From NCBI GenBank assembly GCA_900766735.1, contig CAAFWO010000008.1, forward strand, positions 30,552 through 94,551: DNA of 64,000 bases, given 5' to 3'. A program made the translations under genes and the position numbers. How positions within the stretch are numbered: position 1 is the stretch's first letter; each line of letters begins with the position of its first letter. A model generated the notes under the pieces. The model did not search any database and had not been told where the DNA came from. It saw only the letters and a list, made by a program, of their open reading frames with translations. The stretch comes from Clostridia bacterium. GTDB lineage: Bacteria > Bacillota > Clostridia > CAKSNL01 > HGM11501. This document shows, piece by piece, positions 34,125-43,114 of the stretch.

Positions 34125-35191
34125 AATATTTCCTCCTCTATTTTTACCGCCTTACCGGTTTCGATTGACCGCGACGCCGCCTCCAAAACTTTCTGACATT
34201 CGATACCTTCTATGATGTGCGATGTGTATTCGTCCTCAATTCCGTTAATAAGATTGATAAACGAAAGCGACTGATTTGCATTATAGCTTGCCGGAGGAAC
34301 TATCTCATGCATGCCATTGCACTCCGTGTCCCACTTGCCGATGCCTATATACATTTTCATCGTCCCCGAGAAGGAAAGCTTGACTCTTCCTCCCGCGCCG
34401 ATTATCTCAAACTCCATAAGATCCGGAATAGTCTTGGCGACCCTTGAAAGATTTACGGTAACCGGCACGCCGTTTTTTGTGATTGCCGAGATATTGCACC
34501 AGTCGTCTGTCGTAACCGGTTTTATTTCGTCGCCGTTTTCAACCTGCCTTCTGTCAACAAAAATTCCGCTCTGTGCGAAAACCGTGTCAAATTCCTCGCC
34601 TATAAACCTCGTGATATCAATCATATGCGACCCCAAATCGCCGAGCACACCGCTGCCCGCCTTCTCCTTGTCAAATCTCCATTCAAGCCTCCTGCCCTTC
34701 CACAGTCCGCTGTCCTTTATACACCTTATGTATATGTGATATATTTTTCCGAGCTCGCCGCTTTTTACAATGTCTCTTAAAAGCCTTGCGTATGCTCTGT
34801 ATCTCCATGAAAAGCAGACAAACGATTTGCATTTTTTTGCCTCCGCCAGCTCGAAAAGCTTTTTTGCCTCGTCCAGATTTCTCCCTATTGGCTTTTCAAT
34901 GCTGAAGGGAAGTCCTTTTTCTATCGCCGCCATGGCAATCTCAACATGAGAATCGTTGGAAGTCGCAATATCCACCGCGTCGACCAAACGGCTATTTAAA
35001 AGCTCCCTGTAGTCCGCGAAAAGCGCGCTGTCCGAAAGCCCGAATTTTTCCTTTGCCTCCGAAAGTCTCTCCGGATTAATGTCGCACACCGCGGTTATCT
35101 CGACCTTATCAGGATGCGCCAGATAGCCTGGAACGTGAACTCCCTTTGAAATCCCTCCAAATCCAATTAAACCCATTCTTATTTTTTTCAT
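34121..35191 (-). CDS. Gfo/Idh/MocA-family oxidoreductase
   Basis: A 356-residue NAD(P)-dependent sugar dehydrogenase. The N-terminal Rossmann fold has IGFGGISKGVHVPGYL and AVCDINPERL; the family lysine lies in SIEKPIGRN; the C-terminal alpha/beta domain begins with GSGVLGDLGSHMIDI. It lies one base after nagA and overlaps the nagB-like gene. It may oxidise an amino sugar or a glycoside to allow redox-assisted cleavage or epimerisation. The substrate is unknown. Confidence 0.88.
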   Translation of the reverse strand: MKKIRMGLIGFGGISKGVHVPGYLAHPDKVEITAVCDINPERLSEAKEKFGLSDSALFADYRELLNSRLVDAVDIATSNDSHVEIAMAAIEKGLPFSIEKPIGRNLDEAKKLFELAEAKKCKSFVCFSWRYRAYARLLRDIVKSGELGKIYHIYIRCIKDSGLWKGRRLEWRFDKEKAGSGVLGDLGSHMIDITRFIGEEFDTVFAQSGIFVDRRQVENGDEIKPVTTDDWCNISAITKNGVPVTVNLSRVAKTIPDLMEFEIIGAGGRVKLSFSGTMKMYIGIGKWDTECNGMHEIVPPASYNANQSLSFINLINGIEDEYTSHIIEGIECQKVLEAASRSIETGKAVKIEEEIL

Positions 35192-36367
35192 TCAGCATCT
35201 TCCTTTCTCATACACTGTTTTGCCGTCAATAATTGTCATCAAAGGCACAAGATCCTTGCTCATAATGCAAAAATCCGCCTTGTTTCCCGGTTTAATTTTT
35301 CCAATGTTTTTTTCATGTATAATTTCAGCCGGGGTGTCCGTCACCGTTTTGACCGCTTCTTCGAGAGGAATCTTTGCGTCACGCACGACGTTTTTAAGCA
35401 TTTGCGCCAACGGCATCACGCTCCCGGCAAGTCTGCTGTTATCGGGCAGCCGGGCAACGCCGCCGGAAACTATGAAATCGACCGCGTCGGGGTCGTTTTT
35501 TGACCCGAGCTTATAAAGCCTTTCATCCTCTTTCATCCCCCCGCCTCTCAGGCAGTCGGACACAAGGCACATTTTGCCGCTCCCCTTTAATTTATATATA
35601 AGCTCCAGCATCAGCGGCGATATGTGGCAGTTATCTGCAATTACCTCCACGGTAAGCTTATCGGACAAAAGCGCCGTCTCCAAAAGCCCTGCTGTTCTTT
35701 TGCCGTTTCGCATTTTTGCGCCGGACATGGCGCACCAGATGTGGGTGCAGTGGGTCATTCCGGCGTCTATTGCTTCCTTCACCTTCTCAAAATACCCGTC
35801 GTCGTGACCGCCCGAAACTACGATGCCCTTTGCAGTCATTTTTTCTATCATTTCCGCCGCGCCGTCAAGCTCGGGCGAAACTGTCACCGTCTTAATAACG
35901 TCACAAGAGTCAAGAATAAAGCCGTACGGGTCAAGCGCCGGAACCCGCAAATGCCTTTCATGCTGAGCGCCCTTGTTCTTAAGCGATATATAAGGTCCCT
36001 CAACATGCGCGCCTATTACCCGCGCGCCGCGGTCTGTTTTTTTATTCATGAATTTTCTTGTTACGGCGAGCATCTTTTCAATGTCGGCAACCGGCGCCGT
36101 AACGCTTGTTGCCAGAACGGAGGTGGTGCCGTTTTCGGCATGGAAACGAAGCGCCCTTTCAAAGGACTCCTCTTCCGCATCCATAAAATCTCCGCCGCCT
36201 CCGCCGTGAGTGTGTATATCAATAAATCCGGGGAAAACAAATTTTCCTTCCGCGTCGATATATTCCTCATCAGCAAACTCGCCGATTCCGGTTATTGACT
36301 GCGAAAACCTAACATCGCACTTTTTTATTTTGCCGTCCAAAAACACATTTCCGTTCTTTAAAATCAC
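35192..36367 (-). CDS. nagA: N-acetylglucosamine-6-phosphate deacetylase
   Basis: The enzyme removes the acetyl group from GlcNAc-6-P. From the GTG at 36367, which has an AGGAAG site, it is 391 residues; a longer frame opens at GTG 36397, inside the region just past the -10 box. Motifs are FIDIHTHGGGGGDFMDA, HVEGPYIS (metal Glu), GGHDDG and VSDCLRGGGM (catalytic Asp). Where most NagAs have HLFNAM this one has THIWCAMSG, an unusual substrate-loop variant. It is first in a four-gene operon divergent from an AraC-type regulator. Confidence 0.9.
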   Translation of the reverse strand: MILKNGNVFLDGKIKKCDVRFSQSITGIGEFADEEYIDAEGKFVFPGFIDIHTHGGGGGDFMDAEEESFERALRFHAENGTTSVLATSVTAPVADIEKMLAVTRKFMNKKTDRGARVIGAHVEGPYISLKNKGAQHERHLRVPALDPYGFILDSCDVIKTVTVSPELDGAAEMIEKMTAKGIVVSGGHDDGYFEKVKEAIDAGMTHCTHIWCAMSGAKMRNGKRTAGLLETALLSDKLTVEVIADNCHISPLMLELIYKLKGSGKMCLVSDCLRGGGMKEDERLYKLGSKNDPDAVDFIVSGGVARLPDNSRLAGSVMPLAQMLKNVVRDAKIPLEEAVKTVTDTPAEIIHEKNIGKIKPGNKADFCIMSKDLVPLMTIIDGKTVYEKGRC

Positions 36368-36387
36368 AAAGCTCACTTCCTGCCTAA

Positions 36388-36416
36388 ATGATAGCACCGA
36401 AACGCGTACAGTTCAA
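36388..36416 (-). promoter_or_regulatory. Promoter of the nagA operon
   Basis: TTGAAC (36416-36411), 17-bp spacer and TATCAT (36393-36388) on the minus strand. Confidence 0.85.
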
Positions 36417-36420
36417 TGTT

Positions 36421-36457
36421 TTTTCAGATACAAAAATATAACTTTTCGATACAAAAA
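36421..36457. promoter_or_regulatory. Direct-repeat operator candidate for the AraC-type regulator
   Basis: Two near-identical words, TTTTCAGATACAAAAA (36421-36436) and TTTTCGATACAAAAA (36443-36457), start 22 bases apart, about two helical turns. They lie directly upstream of the nagA -35 box and between the two divergent promoters, the usual place for an AraC-family activator site. Confidence 0.6.
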
Positions 36458-36470
36458 AGAAAAGCTTACC

Positions 36471-36499
36471 TTGAAATTTTGCGTTTAATATGCTATAAT
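36471..36499 (+). promoter_or_regulatory. Promoter of the second AraC-type gene
   Basis: TTGAAA (36471-36476), 17-bp spacer, TATAAT (36494-36499). Confidence 0.88.
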
Positions 36500-36516
36500 A
36501 TTTCCAGGTGATTGCA

Positions 36517-37329
36517 ATGAATATATTAAAAACAGAAAGCATAAGCAAGATCAACTATCACATATCGGTCGTAAACTCGCTGAGGCAATACTGGCGCACA
36601 AATAAACGCTTTTCCTGCATCGGTAAGCCCAAGGCAGTGAACCTTTTTCTTTATCTTGACGGGTGTGATGCGGATTATATTGACAAAAACGGAAAAACCG
36701 TGCACGCAAAAAGCGGAGATATAGTATACACTCCGACAGGCTGCGAATACACGGTCGAATTTTCTTGCTTTTCATCCGACTCGTCAAACACAGTCGGCGT
36801 GAATTTCTTTCTTTATGACGATAAAAACACTCCGTTCATTTTAAACGATGAAATTACTGTTTTCCCGGGCGACGGCAGCTATAAGCTGCTCTTTTCCAAA
36901 GTCAATTCCGCCTCTGCCCGCGCTCTGACGGACTATGCCGTGATGAAGGCCGGAATGTATGAAATAATGTCCCTGATATGTGAAAAAAGCCGCGAAAAGC
37001 GGTTTGATCGGTTCCGCATCATTTCCAATGGGATCTTATACATGGAAAACGAGAGCGGCGAAAACCTTTCCATAGCGGAGATTGCCGCGCTTTGCAATGT
37101 CAGCGAGGTGTACTTCAGGAGACTTTTTAAAGGATATTCGGGGCTCTCTCCCTCGGACTACCGCCTCCGTAACAAAATAAGGCGCGCCAAGCTTCTTTTG
37201 AAATATGAAAACATGACAGTCTCCGAAATCGCCGAGAGTCTCTCATTTACCGGCAGCGCGTATTTCATCAAGACCTTCCGCCGCATGACCGGCATGACAC
37301 CGCTTAAATACCGCGCCTCGTGCCTTTAA
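36517..37329 (+). CDS. AraC-family regulator of the amino-sugar operon
   Basis: A 270-residue regulator with an N-terminal cupin-like domain (residues 1-150) and a C-terminal double helix-turn-helix (LSIAEIAALCNVSEVYFRRL and VSEIAESLSFTGSAYFIKTF) followed by the family signature MTGMTPLKYR. The ATG at 36517 with AGGTG upstream is preferred over a GTG nine bases earlier. Divergent from nagA, so it probably activates that operon through the direct repeats at 36421-36457. Inducer unknown. Confidence 0.9.
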   Translation: MNILKTESISKINYHISVVNSLRQYWRTNKRFSCIGKPKAVNLFLYLDGCDADYIDKNGKTVHAKSGDIVYTPTGCEYTVEFSCFSSDSSNTVGVNFFLYDDKNTPFILNDEITVFPGDGSYKLLFSKVNSASARALTDYAVMKAGMYEIMSLICEKSREKRFDRFRIISNGILYMENESGENLSIAEIAALCNVSEVYFRRLFKGYSGLSPSDYRLRNKIRRAKLLLKYENMTVSEIAESLSFTGSAYFIKTFRRMTGMTPLKYRASCL

Positions 37330-37331
37330 GC

Positions 37332-37369
37332 AAAAAACTGCCCCGGGATAGTTCCCGGGGCAGTTTTTT
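37332..37369. terminator. Bidirectional terminator between the AraC-type gene and dnaJ
   Basis: A strong stem around AACTGCCCCGGGA and its complement (37336-37365), flanked by an A-run and a T-run, ends both convergent transcripts. Confidence 0.93.
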
Positions 37370-38495
37370 ATTTTTTCCAGTGCCACTTTTCTTTTTTGAT
37401 TCCGGCATAGTTTTTGTCGCCGGTCATCTCTGCAAACTCCAAAAGCTTCGCCTTCTGTTCCTTTGTCAGGTTCTTCGGCGTGTCAACAATTATCGTAACG
37501 TATTCGTCGCCGTTGCCGACGCCGTTTAACCGCCTTATGCCCTTGTCCTTAAGACGGAAGAGCGCGTTTGACTGCGTGCCCTCGGGAACAGAAAATTCCA
37601 CGTCGCCGTGAATTGTCGGCACCTTGAGGCTTGCACCCAATGCCGCCTCCGTTATGCTTATGTGCTTTTCGATGTAAACATCGAAGCCTTTTCTTTTATA
37701 TATCGGATCGGGCGCTATAATAACCGTTATCAAAAGATCTCCGGGGCTTCCGCCTCTCTGGCCGCACTCGCCCTTACCGGGAACGGCAAACGTCTGTCCG
37801 TAGTCGATTCCGGCAGGAATGCTGACCTCGACCGTCTCTGTCTTTCTCACGAAACCGCGGCCGCGGCAAGTCTCACACGGGGTCTTAATGACCTTTCCGC
37901 TTCCTCCGCACACGTCGCACGTTCTGACGGACGAGAAAAATCCGCCCATGGTGCTTCTGATCTGGCCTGTGCCGTGGCAGGTCTGGCAGGTCTCCGCGCT
38001 CGTTCCGGCCTTTGCGCCCGAGCCGTGACAGGACGAACAGGTCTCGCTTTTATAGACCTCGACCTTTTTCTTGCATCCGAACGCCGCCTCGGTGAAGCTG
38101 ACGGTCACCTGCTTGTTGATGTCCGCGCCTCTTACAGGGCCGTTACGCCTCTGCGTGCCCGAAAAACCGCCGCCGAAGATGTTTCCGAAAATGTCGCCCA
38201 GATCCACGTCGAATCCGGAGAAGCCGCCGGAGTATGTTCCTCCGCCGTAGCCCCCGGCCGTCTGGTCAAACGCGGCGTGGCCGAACCTGTCATACTTAGC
38301 CTTCTTTTCGGGGTCTTTCAATACCTCATAAGCCTCGCTGACCTCCTTGAACTTTGCCGCCGCTTCCTCCGGGTTATCCTTATTCAGATCCGGATGATAT
38401 TTCTTTGCAAGACTTCTGTATGCTTTTTTTATCTCTTCATCCGTGGCGCTTTTGCTGACCCCAAGGACTTCATAATAATCTTTTTTCTCAGCCAT
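37368..38495 (-). CDS. dnaJ: Chaperone DnaJ
   Basis: The Hsp40 co-chaperone of DnaK. The 375-residue protein has the J domain with HPD (residues 1-70, KYHPDLNKDNP), a Gly-rich linker, four zinc-binding repeats (CSSCHGSG, CQTCHGTG, CDVCGGSG, CETCRGRG; about 145-210) and the C-terminal substrate domain. It is last in the hrcA-grpE-dnaK-dnaJ operon, separated from dnaK by 77 bases that hold a stable hairpin. Confidence 0.98.
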   Translation of the reverse strand: MAEKKDYYEVLGVSKSATDEEIKKAYRSLAKKYHPDLNKDNPEEAAAKFKEVSEAYEVLKDPEKKAKYDRFGHAAFDQTAGGYGGGTYSGGFSGFDVDLGDIFGNIFGGGFSGTQRRNGPVRGADINKQVTVSFTEAAFGCKKKVEVYKSETCSSCHGSGAKAGTSAETCQTCHGTGQIRSTMGGFFSSVRTCDVCGGSGKVIKTPCETCRGRGFVRKTETVEVSIPAGIDYGQTFAVPGKGECGQRGGSPGDLLITVIIAPDPIYKRKGFDVYIEKHISITEAALGASLKVPTIHGDVEFSVPEGTQSNALFRLKDKGIRRLNGVGNGDEYVTIIVDTPKNLTKEQKAKLLEFAEMTGDKNYAGIKKEKWHWKK

Positions 38496-38522
38496 AAAAA
38501 AACCTCTCTATCCGTCTACCCC

Positions 38523-38554
38523 AAGAACACCCGGGAATCCTCCCGAGTGTTCTT
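38523..38554 (-). other. Intercistronic hairpin between dnaK and dnaJ
   Basis: A 14-bp stem with one imperfect pair (38523-38536 with 38541-38554) and no T-run following on the minus strand. It may set the dnaK to dnaJ ratio by attenuation or by protecting the dnaK message. Confidence 0.65.
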
Positions 38555-38572
38555 AAAATGGGCTATCCGCTA

Positions 38573-40402
38573 TTATTTAACGTCCTTAAAGTCCGCGTCC
38601 TGTGCGCCGGGATTTGCGCCCTGATCATTTGCGCCGGGCTGCTCGCCTGCCTGTGCCTGCTGAGCCGCCTGAGCCTCGGAATATACTCTCTGGCCGATCG
38701 TGCTCATCTTCTGCATTAAAGCGTCGCTTGCCGACTTGATTGCCTCAATATCGGTACCCTTAAGCGCTTCTTTAAGCTTATCGGTGTCCGCCTTTATGTC
38801 GTTCTTTTCGTCCTCGGTCATCTTGTCGCCCATATCGGTAACAAGCTTTTCCGCCTGGTAAACCATCTGGTCTGCCGAGTTTCTCGTGTCAACCTCTTCC
38901 TTACGCTTCTTATCCTCAGCCGCATACTGTTCAGCTTCCTTAACGGCCTTATTGATCTCGTCCTCGGAAAGGTTGGTCGACGCGGTGATCGTGATGTTCT
39001 GCTCGTTGCCCGTGCCAAGATCCTTTGCCGATACGTGAACGATACCGTTTGCATCTATATCGAAGGTAACCTCGATCTGGGGGATTCCTCTCGGAGCCGG
39101 AGCAATGCCGGTGAGCTGGAAGTTACCGAGCGTCTTATTATACTGCGCCATCTCTCTCTCACCCTGGAGAACGTGAACGTCAACCGAAGGCTGATTGTCC
39201 GCCGCGGTGGAGAATATCTGGCTCTTCTTTGTGGGGATAGTGGTGTTTCTGTCGATGATCTTTGTAAACACGCCGCCCATTGTCTCGATGCCGAGTGAAA
39301 GGGGTGTTACATCGAGAAGAACAAGCTCGTCAACATCACCCGACAAAACGCCGCCCTGAATTGCCGCGCCCATTGCAACGCACTCATCGGGGTTGATCTC
39401 TTTACTGATCTTGTTACCGACAAGCTTTTCAACAGCTTCGCATACAGCCGGGATTCTTGTCGAACCGCCGACCATCAATACTTTCTTGATGTCGCCTGTC
39501 GAAAGTCCTGCATCGGAAAGCGCCTTTCTTACGGGCTCCATGGTAGCCTCAACAAGGTCTGCAGTGAGCTCGTTGAACTTTGCTCTTGTAAGAGTCATAT
39601 CAAGATGCAGGGGGCCTTCTGCGCCTGCCGAAATATAAGGAAGGTTGATGGACGCCGTGGTAACCGTCGAAAGCTCGCACTTTGCCTTTTCAGCCGCCTC
39701 TTTAAGACGCTGAGCAGCCATCTTGTCGCTTCTTAAATCGATTCCGTGGTCCTTCTTAAACTCTGACGCGATATAGTCGATTATTCTGTTATCGAAGTCG
39801 TCGCCGCCCAGACGGTTGTTACCGCTTGTTGCAAGAACCTCGAAAACGCCGTCGGAAATATCAAGGATGGAAACATCGAACGTTCCGCCACCCAGGTCGA
39901 ATACCATGATCTTGCCGTCGGGGTCTTTATCCGCACCGAATGCAAGAGCCGCCGCCGTGGGCTCGTTTATGATTCTCTTAACATCAAGGCCTGCGATCTT
40001 GCCTGCGTCCTTGGTTGCCTGACGCTGAGCGTCCGTGAAGTATGCCGGAACGGTGATAACAGCCTCTGTTACCTTCTCGCCAAGATAACTCTCCGCGTCC
40101 TGCTTAAGCTTGGACAGGATCATCGCGGAGATCTCCTGCGGTGTGTAGTCCTTGCCGTCGATATTTACTTTATAGGATGAACCCATCTCTCTCTTTATGG
40201 AGATGATCGTTCTGTCGGGGTTTGAAACCGCCTGACGCTTTGCGACCTGACCGACCAGTCTCTCGCCGCTCTTTGTGAAGCCGACAACGGACGGGGTCGT
40301 TCTCATTCCCTCTGCGTTAGCGATAACGACGGGCTTGCCACCCTCCAAAACCGCGACGCACGAATTTGTTGTACCTAAATCTATACCTATAATCTTTGAC
40401 AT
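38573..40402 (-). CDS. dnaK: Molecular chaperone DnaK (Hsp70)
   Basis: The ATP-dependent chaperone of the heat-shock operon. From the ATG at 40402, with a TTGGAGG site, it is 609 residues. The ATPase domain starts IIGIDLGTTNSCVAVLEG and contains the phosphate-binding GGGTFDVSIL; the linker VLLDVTPLSLGIE leads to the substrate-binding domain, and the C-terminus is Gln-, Ala- and Gly-rich. Length fits Gram-positive DnaK. Confidence 0.99.
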   Translation of the reverse strand: MSKIIGIDLGTTNSCVAVLEGGKPVVIANAEGMRTTPSVVGFTKSGERLVGQVAKRQAVSNPDRTIISIKREMGSSYKVNIDGKDYTPQEISAMILSKLKQDAESYLGEKVTEAVITVPAYFTDAQRQATKDAGKIAGLDVKRIINEPTAAALAFGADKDPDGKIMVFDLGGGTFDVSILDISDGVFEVLATSGNNRLGGDDFDNRIIDYIASEFKKDHGIDLRSDKMAAQRLKEAAEKAKCELSTVTTASINLPYISAGAEGPLHLDMTLTRAKFNELTADLVEATMEPVRKALSDAGLSTGDIKKVLMVGGSTRIPAVCEAVEKLVGNKISKEINPDECVAMGAAIQGGVLSGDVDELVLLDVTPLSLGIETMGGVFTKIIDRNTTIPTKKSQIFSTAADNQPSVDVHVLQGEREMAQYNKTLGNFQLTGIAPAPRGIPQIEVTFDIDANGIVHVSAKDLGTGNEQNITITASTNLSEDEINKAVKEAEQYAAEDKKRKEEVDTRNSADQMVYQAEKLVTDMGDKMTEDEKNDIKADTDKLKEALKGTDIEAIKSASDALMQKMSTIGQRVYSEAQAAQQAQAGEQPGANDQGANPGAQDADFKDVK

Positions 40403-40425
40403 ATATATTCCTCCAATCAATTAAA

Positions 40426-40974
40426 TCAATTTGCAACCTTAACGACAGAATGTCTTACCACTCTGTCATCTATCTTAAAGCCCTTTTGGAACTCTTCGAC
40501 AACAGTATTTTCGCCCTTTTCCGAATCCTCAACGTGCATTACCGCGTTGTGAAGCTCAGGGTCAAACTGCTCTCCGAGCGCCGGAATTTCGGTCACTCCG
40601 AGTTTTTTTAAGATTTCCTCAAGCTGCTTTTTTATAAGCGCCACCCCGTCGGAAACGGCTTTCCACTCACCCTCTGTCACCTCGGGCATCGTCTTCACCG
40701 CTTTTTCGATGTTGTCTAAGAGCGGCAAAAACGCCGCCACCGTGTCCGCCTTCGCAACCGAATAGAGCGAATCTTTTTCCTTCTGGGTTCTTTTTCTGTA
40801 GTTATCGTATTCCGCGCTTATTCTCAAAATTTTGTCTTTAAGAGAGTCTATCATTTCATCTCTTTCGTCGGGCTCTTTCGCCTCAGCCTCTTTAGGTTCT
40901 GCCGTTTCCTCTTTCACGGTCTCTTTAACGGCTTCTTCCTTTTCGGCTTTTTTCTTTTTCTCTTTTTCAGCCAT
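40426..40974 (-). CDS. grpE: Nucleotide exchange factor GrpE
   Basis: A 182-residue protein: a Lys/Glu-rich disordered N-terminus, a long coiled coil (about residues 38-100, with YDNYRKRTQKEK) and a C-terminal beta domain (LGEQFDPELHNAVMHVE). It releases ADP from DnaK. It sits 10 bases after hrcA and 24 before dnaK in the standard order. Confidence 0.97.
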   Translation of the reverse strand: MAEKEKKKKAEKEEAVKETVKEETAEPKEAEAKEPDERDEMIDSLKDKILRISAEYDNYRKRTQKEKDSLYSVAKADTVAAFLPLLDNIEKAVKTMPEVTEGEWKAVSDGVALIKKQLEEILKKLGVTEIPALGEQFDPELHNAVMHVEDSEKGENTVVEEFQKGFKIDDRVVRHSVVKVAN

Positions 40975-40984
40975 AACTTTTCTC

Positions 40985-42010
40985 CTATTTTATTTGCCTT
41001 AATATATTATCCATTGCTTCTGCCATATATTCCAATGTGGACATAACCTTTGAATAATCCATTCTCGACGGGCCGATGATGCCGATCGCGCCCTTCATAT
41101 AGGACGATGTGGAATAGGACTTCACAACGAGCGAGCAATCGGAAAGTGCCGAAAGCCCCGTCTCCTCGCCGATGACCGTCACGCACGAGTCATCGTGCTC
41201 CGCCTCGGAGGCAACCTTTTTAAGATTGTCATCGTCGCCGACGAAATCTAAGAGCGCCTTTGCCTTGTCCGCGTCGCGGTATTCTCTGTAGCGCAGGATG
41301 TTTGCCGCGCCCTCACAGTATACCTCTCCGTCGCCCCCTGTGAGCGATTCTTTGACAAAGTCCGAAAACTCATGTGCAAATTCGGGCCAGAACTTTGAGA
41401 TCTCACGGAAAACCGAAGCGTTAAAGTCCATTTCTTCAAAGGTCTTATGCGCCAAAAGCTCAGTCATAATTCCGGAGAGTCTGTCCGCAGTTCCCTGATC
41501 CAAATCTCTCGGTGCTTTGATCCTTCTGTCTTTTATCACATCTCCCGATGCGACCAAAACGATGAGCGCCAAAGAGTCCGCCACAACGATCAGCCGAACG
41601 CTTTTAAGCTTCAGACTGTCCGTCGCGGGGGTTATGACAAACGAAGGATAATTTGTAATGGATGAAAGCGTCCTTCCGGCACGCTTTGCGATTTTGGAAA
41701 GTTCCGCCGCTTTCGTTTCCATTCTGTGCGCCAGGTCGTTCATCTCGCTCACTGTCAGACGGTACTTTTCCATCAGCATATCCACATAAATTCTGTAACC
41801 CAGATAGGAAGGAATCCTTCCCGACGAGGTATGAGTCTTTTCCAGATACCCCATCTCCTCAAGGTACGCCATTTCGTTACGGATAGTCGCGCTCGAGCAA
41901 TCCTTAAGACAATATTTCGCTATCGTGGAGGAGCCCACGGGTTCGGCGGTCTCGATATAGCCGTCGATGATAGCTTTTAATATTTTTCTTTTTCTTTCGG
42001 ATAATTCCAC
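40985..42010 (-). CDS. hrcA: Heat-inducible transcription repressor HrcA
   Basis: The repressor binds CIRCE and is kept active by GroEL in other bacteria. The N-terminal winged helix has AEPVGSSTIAKY and SSATIRNEMAYLEEMGYLEKTHTSSGRIPS, both diagnostic. The GTG at 42010 is the likely start: it aligns with the family N-terminus and has AAGGTGAG upstream, giving 342 residues. A longer frame from ATG 42064 would add 18 atypical residues. It is first in the operon, so it represses itself. Confidence 0.95.
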   Translation of the reverse strand: MELSERKRKILKAIIDGYIETAEPVGSSTIAKYCLKDCSSATIRNEMAYLEEMGYLEKTHTSSGRIPSYLGYRIYVDMLMEKYRLTVSEMNDLAHRMETKAAELSKIAKRAGRTLSSITNYPSFVITPATDSLKLKSVRLIVVADSLALIVLVASGDVIKDRRIKAPRDLDQGTADRLSGIMTELLAHKTFEEMDFNASVFREISKFWPEFAHEFSDFVKESLTGGDGEVYCEGAANILRYREYRDADKAKALLDFVGDDDNLKKVASEAEHDDSCVTVIGEETGLSALSDCSLVVKSYSTSSYMKGAIGIIGPSRMDYSKVMSTLEYMAEAMDNILRQIK

Positions 42011-42079
42011 CTGTCTCACCTTCTTTCTCACAAATGCCGAACCTTTTTCCGGCACATGCGGCAAGCGGTTTCTCTTTTC

Positions 42080-42139
42080 TTAGCACTCTCTCTTCCCGAG
42101 TGCTAACAATGTTATACCACTTTTGCTACCGCTTGTCAA
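42080..42139 (-). promoter_or_regulatory. CIRCE operator and promoter of the heat-shock operon
   Basis: A perfect CIRCE element TTAGCACTC-N9-GAGTGCTAA occupies 42080-42106. Directly upstream on the minus strand are TATAAC (42116-42111) and TTGACA (42139-42134) with a 17-bp spacer, so HrcA would cover the transcription start. Confidence 0.97.
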
Positions 42140-42175
42140 GTACTTTTTTAAAAAAATTAAAAATATTTTGTGAAC

Positions 42176-42213
42176 AAGCTAAAAGCCCCGGTCACTTCAG
42201 TGGCCGGAGCTTT
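42176..42213 (-). terminator. Intrinsic terminator of the surface-protein/subtilase operon
   Basis: A GC-rich stem around CCGGTCACT and AGTGGCCGG (42188-42207), extended by AGC pairs, is followed on the minus strand by TTTT. It overlaps the last codons of the subtilase gene. Confidence 0.8.
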
Positions 42214-43090
42214 CCTTTATTAATGCGATAAGTCTTTTTGTCATCATCTTTGCCGTTTCGCGCCGTGAGTCGACGACGCCGTGAGTGCTCCCTCCGCTTC
42301 TTAAGGGGACTGCCAGCGCGTAGAGCTCTTCGCGCACTTTTGCCGCCGGCAAAGTGCCGTTTTCGGCGATAATATTTGCGCAGACGCCGGATATATATGC
42401 CGCGGAATAGCTCGTCCCCGTCACGGTGATGAGCCTTTTTGAGTTTTTGTTGGACACGGAAAGGAAGCTTTTTTGCGCCAGAACGTCCACCTTTCCTCTT
42501 TGCGAAAAGGCGGCCGCCTCGTCCCCGTCCGCCGAACCGACGGAGATGACCGTGTCGTAGCGCGCTGGGTAATACACCCTTTCGGGGTCCTCCAGATTGC
42601 TGTTACCGGCCGCCGCGACGATGACGACGTTTTTCTCCTCGGCATATTCGACGGCTTTTTTAAGTTCTTCATCGTCGCTTGTTATGCCCATACTTAAGTT
42701 TATTATGTCGCAGTCGTATTTATCGATGGCCTTATATATCCCCTCGGCGAGCATTTTCCCGTCGCCCTTTTCGTGAACGCCGGAGGGGTATGCGTCGTAG
42801 CACACGATCGGAACTATCACGGCGCCGTCCGAAACGCCGGGAAGCGAAAGCTCTTCAGAGCCCGTCACGATCCCGGCCGCGAGCGTTCCGTGGCCGATGC
42901 GGTCGGACGTGTCGCTCTCCGGAAAGACGAGGTTTTCGCCCGGGAGGACTTTTTCCGGATCAATGTGCTTCAGCGACACTCCGCTGTCCAAAAAGGCTAT
43001 TTTCACCTCTTTTTTTCCGCTCACGGAAAAAGGGGCGAGGCAAAGAGAAACTATGAGTATTACCGATAGAATTTTTCCTGCCGTTCTCAT
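42197..43090 (-). CDS. Secreted subtilisin-like serine protease (S8), no pro-domain
   Basis: A 297-residue subtilase. A signal peptide (residues 1-25) is followed almost at once by the catalytic core: Asp35 in IAFLDSGV, His67 in GHGTLAAG, oxyanion Asn163 in AAAGNSN and Ser227 in GTSYSAA. The usual I9 pro-domain of about 70-100 residues between signal and core is absent, so folding may not depend on an intramolecular chaperone, or may need a partner. It starts 24 bases after the SLH giant, behind a GGGGGCG site, and is the last gene before a terminator. Co-transcription with two giant surface proteins suggests that it processes or sheds them. Confidence 0.9.
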   Translation of the reverse strand: MRTAGKILSVILIVSLCLAPFSVSGKKEVKIAFLDSGVSLKHIDPEKVLPGENLVFPESDTSDRIGHGTLAAGIVTGSEELSLPGVSDGAVIVPIVCYDAYPSGVHEKGDGKMLAEGIYKAIDKYDCDIINLSMGITSDDEELKKAVEYAEEKNVVIVAAAGNSNLEDPERVYYPARYDTVISVGSADGDEAAAFSQRGKVDVLAQKSFLSVSNKNSKRLITVTGTSYSAAYISGVCANIIAENGTLPAAKVREELYALAVPLRSGGSTHGVVDSRRETAKMMTKRLIALIKESSGH

Positions 43091-43114
43091 TTGCCGCGCC
43101 CCCTTTATTAATTT

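Noticed and set aside
35624..36298. Long plus-strand frame (224 codons) opposite nagA.
   Set aside because: It is antisense to a well-supported enzyme gene, has no ribosome binding site and reads as low-quality protein.
37608..38624. 338-codon plus-strand frame opposite dnaJ.
   Set aside because: A shadow of dnaJ; no family features and dnaJ is certain.
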